NCBI GenBank assembly: GCA_963971225.1
Contig: OZ020267.1
Coordinates: 108,587,892 to 108,651,891 of the forward strand
Length of the DNA stretch: 64,000 bases
Source of the DNA: Melieria omissa
Taxonomy: Eukaryota; Arthropoda; Insecta; Diptera; Ulidiidae
Direction of reading: 5' to 3'
Position numbers and translations under genes: made by a program. Under the pieces are notes generated by a model that worked only from the letters and a program-made list of their open reading frames with translations, made no database searches and was not told where the DNA came from. How positions within the stretch are numbered: the stretch's first letter is position 1; each line of letters begins with the position of its first letter. Shown here piece after piece: positions 1 through 13,364 of the stretch.

Positions 1-2033
1 TATTGCATTCAAATTAATTTGTATGTGGATGTGAAAAATAATGGATAAGATCGCCCAAAAAATTCAAAAATTCCTTTTATCAATTCTTTTTTATGTAAAA
101 TCACTATCGACAATTTAGAATTGTTGTTGGCTCATATAGGCTAACAACATAACTAACAATTCTTTTTACAATTTTGATAAGAAAAGTTTTGAAGCCTGGA
201 ACCACACTTAGATCTTTCCTTTCTAAGAGTAATAGTCTTAAAAGTTATTTTTGAATCTTTTAATTGAAATTTTTTATTTTGTAATATTCTAGTTACATTT
301 AAAATGTATTTTTTGTTTGACTGTATTATAAATAAATAAGTAAATATATTGTTTTGACAGCCTAAGTTTATTGCCAAAAAGCCAATAGGCCAACAAGATC
401 AACTGCTCAACTCAACTGTGAGACATTTCTTGTCATAAATTTGTTGCAGCAACATTAAATTTGAAAGGAGGAATGTATAATTTTTGGTCACCCTGTGCTT
501 GCACCAAAATTTGTACCCACTGCTGTCTTATGTTAGCAATATTTACTATTTCAAAACTGACTAAACTCTTCAAATTGCCACAGACCTCGTTTCGCCATGA
601 ATCTTCATTTCAATGCAACATGTTGCTTGACTTTCTCGCTCATCTATTAACAACTAACTATATATGCTGGTCAGTCCTTAATCAGTCAAATGGAATTGCT
701 AATAGAATATTGCAACAACAATGCTGAAAACCCAATAAGAATTCGCAAACCCGAAGCCAAGCTTTAATTTATGCACAAATATTCCTAAATGTTGCGCGGG
801 GAACTGTTGAGTGGCACATAATTTATTGCTGTATTCACAGCGTTTATAAATGCAAAAATCAAAATAAATACATAAATTAAAATGGTAACAACAACAAATC
901 ACAACGAATACAAAATACTAAAAAACAAACAAAGAATCTAATCAAATTAACACGATGCAAAATTCAAAGAAACCACTGTCGCTGATTGATAATTGCGCGA
1001 CGACAATACTTCTCATGTTGTTGCTGTTGTTGTTGTGCTCGGCTTTCTGTCAATCCAATGTTGTGTTGGCGTTGACCAAAAATTAATAATGCTTTGGTCG
1101 AATTAAACAAAAGACTACGCAAAACGCAAACAAAGCAATCGACCCATGACAACAACAACAACAAAAACAGCGGTTACAATAATCATAATACAACAAATAC
1201 ATTGATTGCTAAAAAAAACCACCAAAGAACAGACGCTTCTTCATAAAGCTACGTTCTTTGGTGCAGAAACCGCATAAACTGGACAGCATTCGAAGAATAC
1301 GAAGTAGACGAAGACGAACAAATAGCAGAGGCTGAAAAATGTGAAAACGAATTGACGAAGATTAAAGAACCTTTAGCAACACTCAACTGAACGTTACAGC
1401 AAATAAACGAAGCGCTGTGGCCAGAACTTAGAAGCAGCGTTAGAAGCAGCCACCACAGCAACAACAATCACTATTCGAAAACAACAACAACAAGTAATAG
1501 CATGAGCCGTCCAACCATTGAATATATCAACCAATAGGCAAAACAAAAACAAAAAATAATAAAAATACAAATTAAATAAAAATTGCCGAGCGGCCAACTT
1601 GCGCCATGGCCATGGAACCTTCAAATGCTGCCACTCACACACTCGAAGCAGCACAGGCTGGTAATATTATTCGTTCAGCCTTTTTCTCTGCTTCTTCTTC
1701 TCGCTATTGATGAAGCGAAATCCAAGACCAAGTTGGGCTTTGCCTCGGTTGAGCTGTGCGCTGGTTCTGGTCGCCGTTGTTGTATACGTTTTTTTTTGTT
1801 TGTGGTTGTCGCTTTTGCTGTTACCTTTTACTTGATTATTGTTGTTGTTTGTATAGAAAGCGGCGTTGATGACTAATCACTTGAAAATTGCTGGAGGAGT
1901 CGTCGTCGTCGTTGTCGACGTCTTCGCCATAGCCATCGTCTTTGAAGCTTTTACCTTTGCGTCCCGCTGCGCCCCCAACTCTGTCAACCAACGCTTCTAC
2001 CACGTTCTGCATGTGCTGCCACTGGTTGTGATT

Positions 2034-2064
2034 GCTGCTGCTGCTGCTGCTGCTGCCGCTGCTG
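2034..2064. repeat. (GCT)n microsatellite
   Basis: About ten near-perfect GCT units lie in a higher-complexity island. A (CTGT)n run follows near 2127-2142. Confidence 0.9.
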
Positions 2065-3900
2065 GTGACGCGCAAGCGTAGCTTGGCGTTATCGCTGCGT
2101 CTGTCAGCCTATTCGTCTGTCCGTCCATCTGTCTGTCTGTCTTTGGCTTTTGCGAAAACGTGTTTTTTCTTATGGCTCTTTTGCTTTATTTCGTTCCAGT
2201 TTTTAGTTTTGTTGTTGTTGTTATGTTTACTATATGCATATATGTTGCTGGAAACGCAGTTGTTATTGCTATTGTTGTTTTTGTTGCAGCTGAGCAGCGT
2301 TATATGTGACGCGCTGAATTGGCTGCAAACAATCAACAATCGCGTTGGAAGTCAGAACGTGTTTCACTTAAACGCCAAAGCAGGCTGCCAACCAACAAAC
2401 CAAGCAGTCAGCTCGCCAGCCAGCGAGCCAACTCACAAACTCGTAACTGGTGACGCCGCCGCTTTGCTGGTGTTGTGCGATGTTTGCTGCTGTTGCTGGC
2501 AATGGCGACAGTAGTGGTGGCGTTGTTGCTGCCGTTGACGGTGGGACACGGGTGCGAAACAAGTTGGTTGAGTAAGTTTTGTGTAGTGAATTATAGGAGC
2601 AAGAATGGCGCTGCGCACGAGTCTGTGCTGTGCTGTGTGCTGTGTGTCTGTGGAAAGAAAGCGGATAGGATTTTTCCTTAACAGCGAAATAATAACAAAA
2701 AAATCGTGTTGCATTATTCAGACTGCAACATGGGCGATACATATGAATTTTCAGTAGTAAGTTGCAATTTTGGCAAACTTTTGCAGTAGCAAAAACTTAT
2801 CAAAGAGTATTTTTGGTTAGTGCTAACTGATTAGATAAACATGTGAAATTTTCAGAAAGCATCTACGAATTTTCGTGGAATGTTTGAAAAAAGTTAAGCA
2901 GAAGATAAACAGAAAATCTTGCCAACTTTGGCTAAGCCTAAAATCAAATGTCAATGGTTCCATTTGCAGGCAAATTCTCTCAAGTTTCTCAATTTTTTTT
3001 CTCAATATTCTCTAAATTCCATTAAACAGTTCGAAAGTCCATAAACCGTTTTGCTGTTTCTAAACTTTGCAACACCCCACAAAAGCAGTGCCATTTGTTT
3101 TGAATTTCTTGTTTGAAGCTTGTTGACATTTACCGCTTTGACTGTTTGATTGATGGCTCAACATGTCATGCATTCCATTCAAAAATTTTATCTAACACAA
3201 GTGTTGCGACACAGTCACCTTGCAGCTGCAATTCATTTTCGTAAGCAGTAACCCACTTTTTATCGCAATGACTTTGAGCTTTTAACACTTCGTTTTTGTC
3301 TGAATACATTGTAGAAGCGATAAGGAATTGATAACTAATGGCGCGATAAAGCCACACCGTTGATTCGGCCAAGTAACGTTGCACTTTTCACTCAACAAAC
3401 TTCATTATTTGCCATTGCTTTGGTGCTTTGAATTTTATTAGTTGATACCACAAGCCTTACCCCATAAATTTTAGCTTTTATTGACAACAAACATTGCTTC
3501 TTTGCTTTTATTTTTTACAAATTTCCAACAGGTGCTTATCAGTGCAAAAATTTTAGTATTTTTATATTTTGTCTCAACTAGTTTTATATCTCTTCTTTAA
3601 CTTTTTTGCAATAGCAACATTTCAGCATGTCGCACCAAATGTTGCTAAACACAGCAATCTTGCCTGCTTGTTTATCAATTCAAATAAGCACACAATTTAC
3701 CCGCATTCAGCGTACATGTGCAACAATTAAATTAAAAATTATTTGTGCTTGCGTGTGCTTTCATGTTGTTGTCGTTGTTGTTGTTTTTTATTGTTTTCTT
3801 TAATTTATTTTTGCGCTGTGATTCATCAAAAAGTTCTGATTGGCGTCAAGCCTTTATTTTTGTGTGCAACGCCCACCGCCAAGGTCGTCGCCGGCATCAA

Positions 3901-3919
3901 CACACACACACACACACAC
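3901..3919. repeat. (CA)n microsatellite
   Basis: Nine and a half CA units. Confidence 0.9.
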
Positions 3920-4749
3920 TCACAACTGTCTGCACGCACACATCGAAATGCTTTACGTGCGCATTGTCTGTACTTTGTTGCTTTGTTGACTTTTTTCTTA
4001 GCAATTTTTGCGCTTTTTTTTATATATTTTCCTTTATCTATTTTCAACCTTTTTCACGCGTTTTAGTCTGTCTGACACTTCCAAGTGGTGTAAACATTTT
4101 ACGATTTTTATACATGTTTTGTCTAATATTTCCGCTCAATTTGTGTAAAGCACTAAATGTTGATTCTATAGCGCCGTCGTATTGTTTGTTGCTTTAATGC
4201 ATTTGTTTAAAAATAACCGTCTGCTGTCAAGTCTGAGTCTAAGTCTGTCAAAAAGTGCTGATTTAGCTATTAAAAATTTCGAGGAAATTCTTTTGGCGGC
4301 TACAGCTGTGCGAACATTCGTTCAATGTTCTCATGAGACGAATGGATAATGTTCAAGTTCATTAAATTATGGGTGTGTCATTATTAGTGGGGTTTTTTGG
4401 CACAAATTTTGCCTTAAGTTTGATAAATGGTGCACTGACAAGTGCTGAATTGGCTCATAAAAGTGTAAATGTAGTTTATTGCAGGCAATTTATTAAAACG
4501 TAGATGAGATTTGAGATTAAAAATTGATTTTGTTGGTCCAAATTAGAACAAAGCTATTGGAAACATGTTGCAGCAACAATGTGCAGTCTTACTTTATTTT
4601 TTGTAATGGGAACAAATATATAAATAATTTGTTTCTATTTTTGCATGAAAAAATAGATTCTTTCCATCAATATGTTTTTGTTTATTAATTGAAAACTTAT
4701 AATTTCAATTAAATATGGAACTATTTTCTACTTTTTCAACTTGTGTGCA

Positions 4750-5625
4750 AAAAATTCATATTTATAGTCGTGGCATGTTCAGATATATATTCATAAATAT
4801 TCATAAAATTTATATTTAACACAATTTAATTCATAAAAACATTTCAAACTATGCAGATAATAAAAAATTGACTATCAGCAACATGTTGCCGCAAAAAATA
4901 AATATTCATAGAAGTAGTATGTTCAGATATATATTCCTAAATATTCCTAAAATTTGTATTTCACATAATTAAATTCATAAAAACATTTCAAACTATACAA
5001 ATAATAAAAAATTTACTATCAGCAACATGTTGCAGCAGAAAATAAATATTCATAGTCGTAGTATGTTCAGATATATATTCATAAATATTCAAAAAATTTA
5101 TATTTAACAAAATTAAAATCATAAAAATATTTCAAACTATCTAAATAATAAAAAATTCACTTTTAGCAACATGTTGCAGCAGAAAATAAATATTCATAGA
5201 AGTAGTAAGTTCAGATATATATTCATAAATATTCCTAAAATTTGTATTTAACATAATTAAATTCATAAAAATATTTCAAACTATGCAGATAATAAAAAAC
5301 TCACTATCAGCAACATGTTGCAGCAGAAAATAAATATTCATAGAATTAATATGTTCAGATATATATTCATAAATATTCTTAAAATTTATATTTAACATAA
5401 TTAAATTCATAAAAATATTTCAAACTATATAAATAATAAAAAAAAGTTGTTAAAAGTGTAGCAACATGTTGCAGCAGAAAATAAATATTCATAGAAGTAG
5501 TATGTTCACATTTATATTTATAAATATTCCTAAAATTTAAATTTAACACAATTAAATTCATAAAAACATTTCAAACTATGCAGATAATAAAAAATTGACT
5601 ATCAGCAACATATTGCCGCAACATT
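4750..5625. repeat. Tandem array, 144-bp unit with GCAACATGTTGC palindrome
   Basis: Six units carry a perfect or near GCAACATGTTGC at 4878, 5022, 5166, 5310, 5461 and 5605, spaced 144, 144, 144, 151 and 144 bp. Each also has GTTCAGATATATATTCATAA and CATTTCAAACTAT blocks. No coding frame. Confidence 0.92.
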
Positions 5626-6924
5626 CGTATTCGATGTAGCAAATAAAAGAGCAAAAAAACATAAAATTTCCCAATTTTTTGCTTATTATAGCAAAAACAA
5701 ATGCAATGCTTATAGTAAAAATATCTTAAACAATGTTTATGCGCCGCGACGGTTGCTTGATTGTTGCTCATGTTCATGAATTTTGAAAATTTGTTGTGCT
5801 ATTTTTGACTTTTTCATTTTTATTAATTTAATTAAACTGTTGAAAGCGAAAAAAAATAACCACAAAATGGTTCAGTCAATTGTTTTTGAGTGCTGGAACA
5901 AGTAAAAAGTAGGGACAGTGATACAGTACAATTTATTTGTTATTGTTAGAGACTCACTGTATGTATGGTATGTAGTTATATATGTGAAAAATGAAACTGC
6001 TTCATAAAACAGTAGAAAAAAATTGTTGTAATGACTTGAGTGGGTTTGATTCTGTCAAATCTGCATGAAGTAGGAAGAAAGCGCATTTCGCCTTCTTCAT
6101 CCAAACTTGTTCTGCTTTGTAAAGAAGAAAGAAGTCTCATATGAGATACGTTTTCTTTGACAATCGATAGGACTATTCATAGTTAACTGGTTCAATGAGT
6201 GAGCTGAGTTAAGCTCGACTGAATCTGGTATCACAAGGAGAATTTATGACCTACGTACACTCCTACCTACCTGCCGAGATGATTATATATCTTTTTAATC
6301 TTCTTTAGAAAGGAAACTATTTTTCAGAGACCAGTGTTAGCTCACACAGATTACACCGCACAACACAAAAAAATAACAAGGTTCTGACAACGGTTTCTGG
6401 TAGAGGAGCTTTCTTTTGTACGGTGACTTATAGTGAAATTTTGCGTTCAACATTCTTCCCATACACACTAACCCTCAAAAATGAAGTTTTGTAGGAGATT
6501 TTAGTACCAATTTTGAATAAGTACGAAATATACACTTAAACACATTTTCAGTTTTGGCTTAATTCTGGCGTTCAAGTTAATTTCTGAGCTTTGATGTATT
6601 CAGAGACCTATAGTAGGATTCCATGGCGAATATTTTCGTTGCATATTTTGTCCTTAAAAAGTCCAATATACCTAAAATGTGTGGTTACATGGTTTTCGTA
6701 TACCGATTCACCATAAGAATGAGCAAAAAGCGGGAAACTTTGACCCCCCTAAAAAAAAATGCAGACGTAAACTTTCAAAACGCCGATACACGTATATTTT
6801 TTTTTTGGTCCCTTCTACCAGAATCCGTTGTCAGAATCTTGTTATTTTAAAAAAAGTTTGATTTTGTTGTGCAGTGTTATCGACAAAAGGTTTCCTTAGT
6901 AAATTACTGCTTCTTTTTCATAGT

Positions 6925-7160
6925 TATTCTTGCAGCTGGGACAGCAGATATAAGCTTTATCTAGTTTTTCTTCGAGTGGATCAATAATGACCATTCCGCT
7001 GGTCTTCACTGCAGCAGACCCACTGTCCAGTGACCTGTACAGATAACTGTTAAACTGGTTATGTCTACCCGAATCCCCTTGAGCTGGTAAATGGTCCCAT
7101 TGCTATTGTAAGTAGGCCAAGTTAATCTCGATGAGTTGCAATTCTAGACAATTCTATCTG
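6925..7160 (-). pseudogene. Decayed LINE fragment, RNase H-proximal motif
   Basis: The minus strand reads VTGHWTVG, then after a frame change AAVKTSGM and YICCPSCK. This resembles the TGH-x3-G-x-HA ... C-x2-C region of jockey-type LINEs. Frameshifts and stops show it is dead. Confidence 0.4.
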
Positions 7161-7262
7161 TGCATGATTCATCTCCCAATTCGATCTTGTTCCATGCTTT
7201 TCAAATCAGATTATTGCATAAAAACGGCATTAGTTCTGTTCAAATCAATCAAATCTACACTA

Positions 7263-7409
7263 GTGGAGTTCACTCTTGATAGCATTTTAGGTATAAAGTT
7301 GCTATGGTAACAATCTGTCGCTACAACTGCTTTCGAAAACATTGCGAAAATTAAAAAAATGCTACGATAGCAACTTTGCACCTAAAATGCTTTGAAGAGT
7401 AAACTGCAC
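7263..7409 (+). mobile_element. TA-flanked MITE, family 2, copy A (147 bp)
   Basis: Inverted ends of about 30 bases start GTGGAGTTCACTCTTGATAG on the left and GTGCAGTTTACTCTTCAAAG on the right, both leading into GCATTTTAGGT. TA flanks both sides. There is no reading frame. Confidence 0.8.
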
Positions 7410-9746
7410 TACTGGGTTTCAAACTGAAAAATATTTTAAATCTTTTTTCAGATACATGTATATAAACATATACTATGTATATTTCATAACACATTCATTT
7501 GCATCGAAAACCACTCGATGCCAGCCACAAGCAAGATTTGCATGTGACTCATGTGCGGCTTATCTTTGCGTCTGCCCTATGATTCATTGGCCTTAGTGAG
7601 GTCTCCAAATGTCTGCTGTGTGTGTGTGAATAAATTTTAATTTATATAATTCAAACAACACGTGCAGTCATAGCTGACGCAATGGAATTTATTTGTGGTT
7701 TTCTTTGTACGTAATGAAAAAAAATTATAAATGAAAATGAAAACCATTCGTGCAGGTAAAATTCAGTGTGGTTTCCTTTTAATTGAAATACGAAAAAAAC
7801 ACCGAACAAATTCGTTGCCTGTGTGTACATCATTGTCGTCCAGCACATCGTTTGTCTTGGCCGCTATTTCTGGCCGCAGCTAAAAATAAACATGCCGCGC
7901 GGCGTATTGAATGAGACGCAAATCCTTGAAAGCGCTTTTGACCTTCAGTCCCTAATGTGCGCGTCAATATGGCCATTTGCTTCTGCTGCGCTTTGTTGCT
8001 GTCTCGAATGCTGACGCTGATTTGTTTTGATTTAAAGTTCTACTTCGTGCATACTTCAGTGCTTAATCCTTTTTTAAACCATTTTTTTTATAAATTTTTA
8101 TTTTCTTTATTGCTGTTCTTCATGCATATTTGCTTGGTTTTTGCCCGCATGCTCATTTGCTTTGAAGGACATTCGTCTGATTTATGGCGAGTGCCGCGCA
8201 AAAGGCTGCCAACACCACACAAAGCGCACAGTTTGCACGTTGCCAGGCGGCGGTGGCTGCTAGCAGCCGCACAAGGCTATGCGGCTCGCTTTCAGCTGCG
8301 CTTTTTATGATTACTCTGGCACATATTTCCATTTTTTACTGCTTAAAATTTTTAATGAAGTAATAAAATGCAGCGCTGGCAATTATCAACGCTCAGACCT
8401 GCACAAAATGATCTATTCGAAATGTTCTTATGGCAAAATTATACAAATTAATTACACAAAATATGAAAAACAGTTACTCGAAGCATTCATTGCAATGTTG
8501 TTCTCATTTGCTGATTGTAAAAAATCATGCATACCATATTTGTTAACAATAGAATTTTGTTTCACAAGTGTGCATTGACCGCGTTTACTAGTGTATGCTG
8601 ATTATATTTTTTCCGCATTATCATTGACACCAAAACAAAAAAACGCAATAAAACTGCAAGCAAGTCTGGAGGGAAAAATGTAGTCAGTCATTAATTTTCT
8701 GCTCGTACCACAATCGTCTGCTGATAAAATACTATAACCATTGGGTTGGAGTAAAGTAAGTGCATGTATTGGTAACTGTCTGATATGCATAAAGTATCCA
8801 GACATAATGGCCTGAAAAATAATTATTACTGAATGACTGGTTATCAATGTGATTAACAAAGTCAAGACCGTTGATAGCACATAATTGGGGTTTCTGAATT
8901 TTCCTTCATTCATCACTGACTGTAATTAGAAGTAGAAACACAGAGAATCAAACCTATATACGAATATGTGCGTGGAAAGATTGGACAAGTTAGTTTTCAT
9001 AATAAGTTTTGCAATAGTGATTGCTACTGTATGTCAAAATGTGATCGTTGTCAGCAGAATCATCTAACAAAGTTCCTCATCATAGTGTCAGCCTTTTGAA
9101 TGGAATTTTCAAGGCTGCAGTTTGTTGCCTGTTGCTTTATTCCTATTTAATCCATTTACTCCACATTAGTGTCTTAATTAACAAATTATTAATATAAACA
9201 AAGCTTTGAAATTTCTTCAACACAAACTCTGCTCTCACCATATCAATCAATCTTTTAGAGCAAATCCTTGCTAATGGTTCAATTTTACAATCAACAACAA
9301 AGCTAAAAGCTTCAAGTAGATGGTCAGCCATAAACTAGACAGATCTATTAATGTATAAAAAGTAGAAACGATTTTATCGAAAGCCATTCACAGACATTAA
9401 AATCAAAGAGACAGCGCCATACTTATTGCGTCGTTGTTGCTCATGTTGAGCTGAAAACGCACAAGCAGAGCCACAAATAGCAATTGAAAAGCACACCTTG
9501 AGGATGCCCACAAAAGGCGTTAGTAAATTAACATTAAAAGAAATGTGTAGATCAAAGCAAAAGAGCCAAAGGAAAGCATTGTCAAGTAGAAGAAACTCAA
9601 GCGGACGAACAAAGTCGAGTCAAGTGTAGAAAAGACAAACACAAAAGACCATCGGATAGTGGTGTTTCATGCAGTTTGGGTGAGTTGGATGTGGTGCGAA
9701 GAGCACTTAGTCCATTTAAGCGAAAAACTAGTTCATATGTAAGAGA

Positions 9747-9882
9747 CAGTGGCGTACATAGAGAGCGTTTGGGGGGTTGAAACACAAAAAATGCTGGTAA
9801 AAAATATGGTTTCGAATGGTATTGGGTTGAAAAGTTGTATCCAAACACTTGACCCGAATATGAAATCCTGTGTGCGTTACTG
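9747..9882. mobile_element. Short hAT-type MITE, CAGTGGCG ends (136 bp)
   Basis: The left end is CAGTGGCGTACATAG and the right end, read inward, is CAGTAACGCACACAG. Flanking 8-mers are GTAAGAGA and ATAAGAGA (7 of 8 match). TIRs starting CAGTGGCGTA and 8-bp target duplications are typical of hAT elements. Confidence 0.65.
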
Positions 9883-9916
9883 ATAAGAGATATGATCAAC
9901 GTAGTACACTCACTGG

Positions 9917-10965
9917 TGCCAATAACTGTTAAGTTATAATTTGGATCAGAACATAGATTGATTATAAATTTAAAGAACAAAGGAGTAAAACGAGGTTGAT
10001 CCACTCAATGTTGAAAAAAAATATACATAATAAGTAAAAGTTTAATTGTACCAATAACAGTTGAGCTGTGGTTTGGATCAGAACATATATTGATTGAAAT
10101 TGAAGAACATTAGTTGAACGGCTACAAAGTTGGGCTGATCTCATATGCTGCAGACGGAGTAAAACACGGGTGATCTATTCAACGTTGAAAATATTATATT
10201 AAAAAATATATATAATAATTATATGCTCAATTGTAAAAACAACTCTTAATCTGTAATTTGGATCAGAACATAGATTGTTTATAAATTTAAGGAACATAAG
10301 TTGTACGACTACAAAGTTAAGTTGATCCCACATGCCGAAAGGCTGAAAACGGAGTAAAACAAAATTAATCCAATCAAAGTTAAACAAATATACATATAAA
10401 AAAATATATATAATAATTATACGCCCAAAAGTACCAAAGTAACTGTTGAGCTGTGTTTGGATCAGAACATAGATTGATTATAAATTTAAAGAACATTAGT
10501 TGAACGGCTTCAAATTTGAGTGGATCTCATATGCCAAAAGGCTCCAGACTGAATAAAACAAGGTTGATCAAATCAATGTTGAACAAATAAATATAAAATA
10601 TATATAATAATTATACGCTCAATGGTTCCAATAACTGTTGAGCCGTTGTTTGGATCAGAACATAGATTGATTGTAAATTTATAAAACATTAGTTGGACGG
10701 CTACAACGTTGAGTGGATCTCATATTTAAAAAAATTCTCCAGACTGCATAAACCAAGGTTGATCCAATCAATATTCGACAAATAATTTAATAAAAAATAT
10801 ATATAATAATTATACGCCTAAAAGTGCCAATAACTGTTGAGCTCTGGTTTGGATCAGAACATAGATTGATTACAAATTTAAAGAACATTAGTTGAATGGC
10901 TTTAAAGTTGAGTGGATCTCATATGCCGAAGTAAAACAAGGTTGATCCATTCCATTTGAACAAAT
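9917..10965. repeat. Tandem satellite, about 180-200 bp unit, six copies
   Basis: Each unit repeats AATAACTGTTGAGC, TTTGGATCAGAACATAGATT, an AGTGGATCTCATATGCC block, an AACAAGGTTGATCCAATCAA block and a (TATA)-rich end with AATAATTATACGC. The first copy is shortened. The array resumes briefly after the inserted element at 10966-11595. Confidence 0.88.
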
Positions 10966-11595
10966 CGCACACGCACAACAAAAGTGACACAACTCAAAAT
11001 TTTTTCTTTTTCAGGTAACGCAAAAAACTGTTTTTGAGCTAAATAAACATTTTTTATTAATAACGAATAAACCGTTCAGTAGAAAATCCTTACAGATTAT
11101 GCTTTGTGATAAGTTCCAAGAATTTTTTTTTATTTTACACTAGAAAATCGAAAATTTTGAATTGCACTGTTTTGATGATATTTTAATTCAATAATTACGG
11201 AACTATTTCAAGTTATGCCACTTTTTTTGAATTTAATTATTATAAATGACAGTTAAAAAGTTGAAAGAAAAATTTTGAAAATTCATTATTAATTTAAAAA
11301 ATTAAAAATATATACAAAAATTGTCAGAATTTTGCTTAAAATTAACTTTAACAAAAATTGATTTTGTCAAAAGTGACACAATTTGAGTTAGGACTCTTTG
11401 GATTGAGCTGCAGCAATCAAATAGCATCAAACTTCTGACATAAAAAGAGACCTAACTGTATTTTTGTAACAGTTAACAACAACAAAATATACTGAGCTTT
11501 TGCTGATTGGTAGATTTATGCATTGTGCACAGTATTGACACATAAACCCGAAAATGAAAAATTTTGAGTTGTGTCACTTTTGTAGTGCGTGTGCG
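10966..11595. mobile_element. Non-autonomous DNA transposon with long terminal inverted repeats (630 bp)
   Basis: The ends CGCACACGCACAACAAAAGT and, read inward from the right, CGCACACGCACTACAAAAGT continue as inverted repeats for about 40 bases through GACACAACTCAAAATTTTT. AAAT occurs directly on both sides (10962-10965 and 11596-11599). The flanking satellite reads through as GAACAAATATTATATT when the element is removed. The superfamily is not clear and no transposase frame is present. Confidence 0.85.
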
Positions 11596-11599
11596 AAAT

Positions 11600-11645
11600 A
11601 TTATATTGAAAAATATGCGTTAGTCAACATTGGAAGAAAAAATAC
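11600..11645. repeat. Remainder of interrupted satellite unit
   Basis: ATTATATTGAAAAATATGCG after the inserted element resembles the ATTATATTAAAAAATATAT part of the upstream satellite unit. The array then decays into unique AT-rich DNA. Confidence 0.5.
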
Positions 11646-12642
11646 GAGTCAACATAGCAAATCATTTCGATTTATGATGAAATTTTTGAATCAGTTTAAC
11701 TCCCTAACGAATGACATGAAATAAGAAGAACAACAAAAACGCTGAAAAATTCCAGAAACAGCTTAACAGTGGTAATACAAAAAATTATAAACGATTCTAT
11801 GAGTCTTGCTACATTCATTTTTGGGCCAGTTTCAATCAGCTTCTCGAGCTTTTCTTCTTCTTCTTAAGCCTTCTAAAACGCCATCTGTCATAAAAAACTC
11901 CCTATTTGATGTCGTTCAAGTCGAGCCTTGATTCTCTGACTTCTAACTCAACGCTCTGACCACTAAATCAATCAACTGCACAATTATTGACAACACGAAA
12001 TGTAACAAGATTACTTCATCGATTGTAGCGTCAAACAAGATCATCAAATTTGATGTTGTTGCTATCTCGAATTACAAAAAAACAGGAACAATTAAACGGG
12101 AATCGAGTCGTTCCCAAATGTGTTGGGGAGCCACACCGTTCACTGCATAAAGTCGAAATTGATGAAAATACTGAAAAAGAACACAGCACCAAAGAGAAGA
12201 GCACAAAGCTTGAAAAGATAATAAAAGTACGTCAAAACAAAAGGAGAAATGCAAAAGTAACACGTCATGGTGTATGGCGGCGCGTAGTCGTGTAGTGAGT
12301 TTCAGTATCGGCGCCGCAGTAGCACAAAAACCAAAACGAGCAGAAAAATACAAGAATAAAAGAAAACATTAAAGAGGACAGCGTCAGACGCAGCAGCTGT
12401 ATTGTGGTGTGGTTGCTGTTGTTGTTATAGTGCCGATAGAAGAAGCCAAGCATAGTCCGTAGCCGCGGCAATGGAAGAGCAACGGCAAAAGCCGAGGAAG
12501 CATTGAACGCAGAACAAGAAGAAGAGGTTATTTGCGGGCATTGACTTTGTCTCGGTGATGACCTTGCCCGAAAAATAGCGTAAACGCATTTCTATACAAC
12601 ACACATACACGTGCGCCGCTTAGCCGATGATCACACAGATAC

Positions 12643-12661
12643 AACACACACACACACACAC
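12643..12661. repeat. (CA)n microsatellite
   Basis: CA run in a higher-complexity island. Confidence 0.9.
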
Positions 12662-13003
12662 GAAAACAATACACAAACAGATGTATTTAGATTGAAATAG
12701 TGAAACGCCGCACCAACGGAAAATTTAATGCCATCGAAGAAGCGGACATGCGTTTCTCTTTTTGTTGTTGGTGCCGCTTCAGTGTTCTTTGGAGGAAGCG
12801 CCAATGCAAACAGTTGTCCGCGTCTATTGTGTGTATGTGTGTGTGTGCGACTGCAATGCGCTTGTTGCGCTGCAGCGCAAAGTGGCCACGCTGCCACTGA
12901 GTCATTTTTTACAGAGCGTCTTAAAATGTGCCCGTGATGGGTGCGGGGGGCGGCGGAGCGCGTGGCAGGTTGCTTGTAGCAGATGTTAACCTTTAGTGTG
13001 TGC

Positions 13004-13030
13004 GCGTGTGTGTGTGTGTGTGTGTGTGTG
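13004..13030. repeat. (GT)n microsatellite
   Basis: About 13 GT units with one GC, ending at GCGATGCGCGCGC. Confidence 0.9.
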
Positions 13031-13277
13031 CGATGCGCGCGCTGTAAATGCTTCGAAATGGCATTGACATTATTTTTATATTTTTACTTTACATATTGTT
13101 CGCTTTTGTTTTGTCTCTATCTGGCTGTGATAAGGGCACTTGGGAGTTTCCTTGTGCAGCGACCTTTGAGAATTGAGGTTTATTGCACTCGTCTTTGTAA
13201 TTTAATTCGTTGTGTCTGGGTGCATTTTCTTGTAAAGTTGTATAGCAGTTAAAACGGCATTCTGTATTTACTTTCAG

Positions 13278-13364
13278 ATTAAAAAGAATACAAATTTTAT
13301 ATATGAATATGGATTGTGAGCGGAATAAAAGGCATTAATTACGAAAAAAATGGAAGCTAAAGAG
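13278..13364 (+). other. Candidate non-coding upstream exon (87 bp)
   Basis: The stretch lies between a good acceptor (TGTATTTACTTTCAG, ending 13277) and an ideal donor (AAAGAG|GTAAGTTTTT). It has no long frame. Its last ATG (13350) reads MEAKE into the donor. If joined to the Hr39 exon at 34562, it would be in frame with the 20-codon upstream ORF and lengthen it to 26 codons. It is a candidate 5' UTR exon of Hr39. The splice sites are visible; use of the exon is inference. Confidence 0.3.

Larger units (their letters stand above)
1..4749. other. Non-coding DNA with one higher-complexity island
   Basis: Positions 1-950 and 2760-4749 are AT-rich and I see no gene. Positions 950-2700 are richer in TTG/CAA and GCT tracts. 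They contain a donor-like TTGA|GTAAGTTTTG at 2571-2573, which could end a 5' exon. Frames here have no family resemblance. Confidence 0.5.
5626..9738. other. Non-coding, AT-rich
   Basis: Apart from the LINE fragment at 6925 and the MITE at 7263, I see nothing here. The stretch 7800-8300 is somewhat more GC-rich with no recognisable product. Confidence 0.5.
11646..13277. other. Non-coding; island at 12.0-13.3 kb resembling 5' UTR or promoter
   Basis: From about 12.05 kb the plus strand becomes A/G-rich with interspersed CG-rich patches and CA/GT tracts, a texture common in fly 5' leaders. It directly precedes the candidate exon at 13278. No frame is convincing as protein. Confidence 0.35.
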
